DNA from: Blautia massiliensis (ex Durand et al. 2017)
Lineage (GTDB): Bacteria > Bacillota > Clostridia > Lachnospirales > Lachnospiraceae
DNA: 64,000 nt
NCBI RefSeq assembly: GCF_001487165.1
Contig: NZ_LN913006.1
Location: 3,400,045-3,464,044, forward strand
Direction of reading: 5' to 3'
Position 1 is the first letter of the stretch. Every line of letters starts with the position of its first letter. The position numbers and the translations under genes are program-made. Below the pieces are notes generated by a model. The model did not search any database and was not told the origin of the DNA. It worked only from the letters and a program-made list of their open reading frames with translations. Shown piece after piece: positions 63,463 to 64,000 of this stretch.

Positions 63463-63495
63463 TGTCTACTTTTTTACGAGAGTAGGCATTTTTTT
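63463..63495 (+). terminator. Riboswitch 2 expression-platform terminator
   Basis: TGTCTACT pairs with AGTAGGCA (one G-T pair) and is followed by seven T, about 70 nt after the aptamer. Cobalamin binding should favour this terminator. Confidence 0.85.
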
Positions 63496-63676
63496 ATGGA
63501 ATGCGCCTGTTCATATGAATTATACATGATTAAATGGCAGGCGATACTACTCCGGATACATTCGTTCCCTCCGCGCACTCATGAACGGATTATATTTCTA
63601 CCCCGGGGTGGCATCGCTACCTCTTTTTTATAGGAAAAAGTTATGTGTGGTTATGTCAGGAGAGGAGAAAAGAGCC

Positions 63677-63964
63677 ATGGAGAAACCATACTGGGAAGGC
63701 AAAGAATACTCTTACTTCAGCCACAAAAACTGTGAGTATTTTCCGTGCCATAAAGGAGCAGATCCGGAGAACTTCAATTGTCTGTTCTGCTATTGTCCTT
63801 TATATGCACTGGGAGATAAATGTGGTGGTAATTTCCGCTTTACGGAAAGCGGGATTAAAGACTGCACCGAATGCAAGCTTCCTCACAGAAGAGAAAATTT
63901 TGGATATGTTACAGGTAAATATAGCGAGCTTGCGGAAATTGTACGGAAGCAGCGGGAAAAATAA
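63677..63964 (+). CDS. Cysteine-rich small domain protein
   Basis: A 95-residue protein with about ten Cys (EYFPCHKG, NCLFCYCPLYAL, DKCGG, DCTECKLPH), a small zinc- or cluster-binding domain often found with cobalamin biosynthesis genes. It is the first gene after riboswitch 2, so cobalamin probably controls it; further operon genes may lie beyond the window. The ATG at 63677 follows GGAGAGGAG at a rather long distance. Confidence 0.85.
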   Translation: MEKPYWEGKEYSYFSHKNCEYFPCHKGADPENFNCLFCYCPLYALGDKCGGNFRFTESGIKDCTECKLPHRRENFGYVTGKYSELAEIVRKQREK

Positions 63965-64000
63965 AAAACAGGCCAGTTCAGATACAGGAAAATGTATATT

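Noticed and set aside
63343..63633. Protein-coding gene of about 96 codons upstream of the Cys-rich gene
   Set aside because: It runs over the cobalamin aptamer and its terminator, and the protein has no recognisable features.

Overview
The window looks like a chromosomal segment of an anaerobic, low-to-mid GC Gram-positive gut bacterium of the Lachnospiraceae, most like Blautia. This is inferred from the overall gene mix (Feo iron uptake, meso-diaminopimelate dehydrogenase, NlpC/P60 wall enzymes with choline-binding-type repeats, com genes, cobalamin riboswitches, consensus sigma-A promoters). No rRNA gene, phage, complete insertion sequence or CRISPR array was seen.

Layout. 1-3.8 kb: a GH3-family gene cut by the window edge, coupled to a 7TM-GAF-GGDEF-HD-GYP signalling protein. 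3.8-5.5 kb: a sigma-like protein on the minus strand and seven tRNA genes. 5.6-12.2 kb: transglutaminase-like protein, a two-subunit ABC exporter, a DtxR-type regulator and an EamA transporter. 12.3-19.2 kb: arginine synthesis (argG divergent from argC-argJ-argB-argD), with ARG-box-like operators and a GC-rich, hairpin-rich repeat insertion between argJ and argB. 19.4-21.9 kb: an ion-transporter-superfamily protein and a cytidylate-kinase-like protein. 22.1-25.8 kb: an iron-uptake operon (feoA-feoA-feoB, a Cys-rich membrane peptide and an HMA protein) behind two TTAG-N6-CTAA operators.

25.9-38.0 kb is the most unusual part. It is one co-directional block of NifH-like, NifD-like and NifK-like genes, then hypF-hypC-hypD-hypE, a TM1266-type regulator, and a second NifH/NifD/NifK-like set. 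Neither a [NiFe]-hydrogenase, hypA/hypB, nor nifB/nifEN is present. The Hyp enzymes build the Fe(CN)2CO unit, and the nitrogenase-like sets should be ATP-driven reductases. Together they suggest an undescribed metallocofactor or reductase pathway. A promoter, structured leader and intrinsic terminator precede the first gene, so attenuation control is likely.

38.2-45.0 kb: a small DMT transporter, then comEA, a two-component system, a GerMN protein and comEC. 45-46.5 kb: an FAD-dependent dehydrogenase. 46.7-52.8 kb: a cobalamin-riboswitch operon encoding an exported CbiK-type chelatase, an exported two-domain protein and a BtuFCD-type ABC importer. It is bracketed by copies of a MITE-like element; the complete copy has 13-bp terminal inverted repeats and an 8-bp target duplication. 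53-63 kb: DUF1002 protein, rRNA methyltransferase, a zinc-ribbon/DUF5685/J-domain operon, ddh and two NlpC/P60-type cell-wall proteins. 63.2-64 kb: a second cobalamin riboswitch ahead of a Cys-rich small-domain protein.
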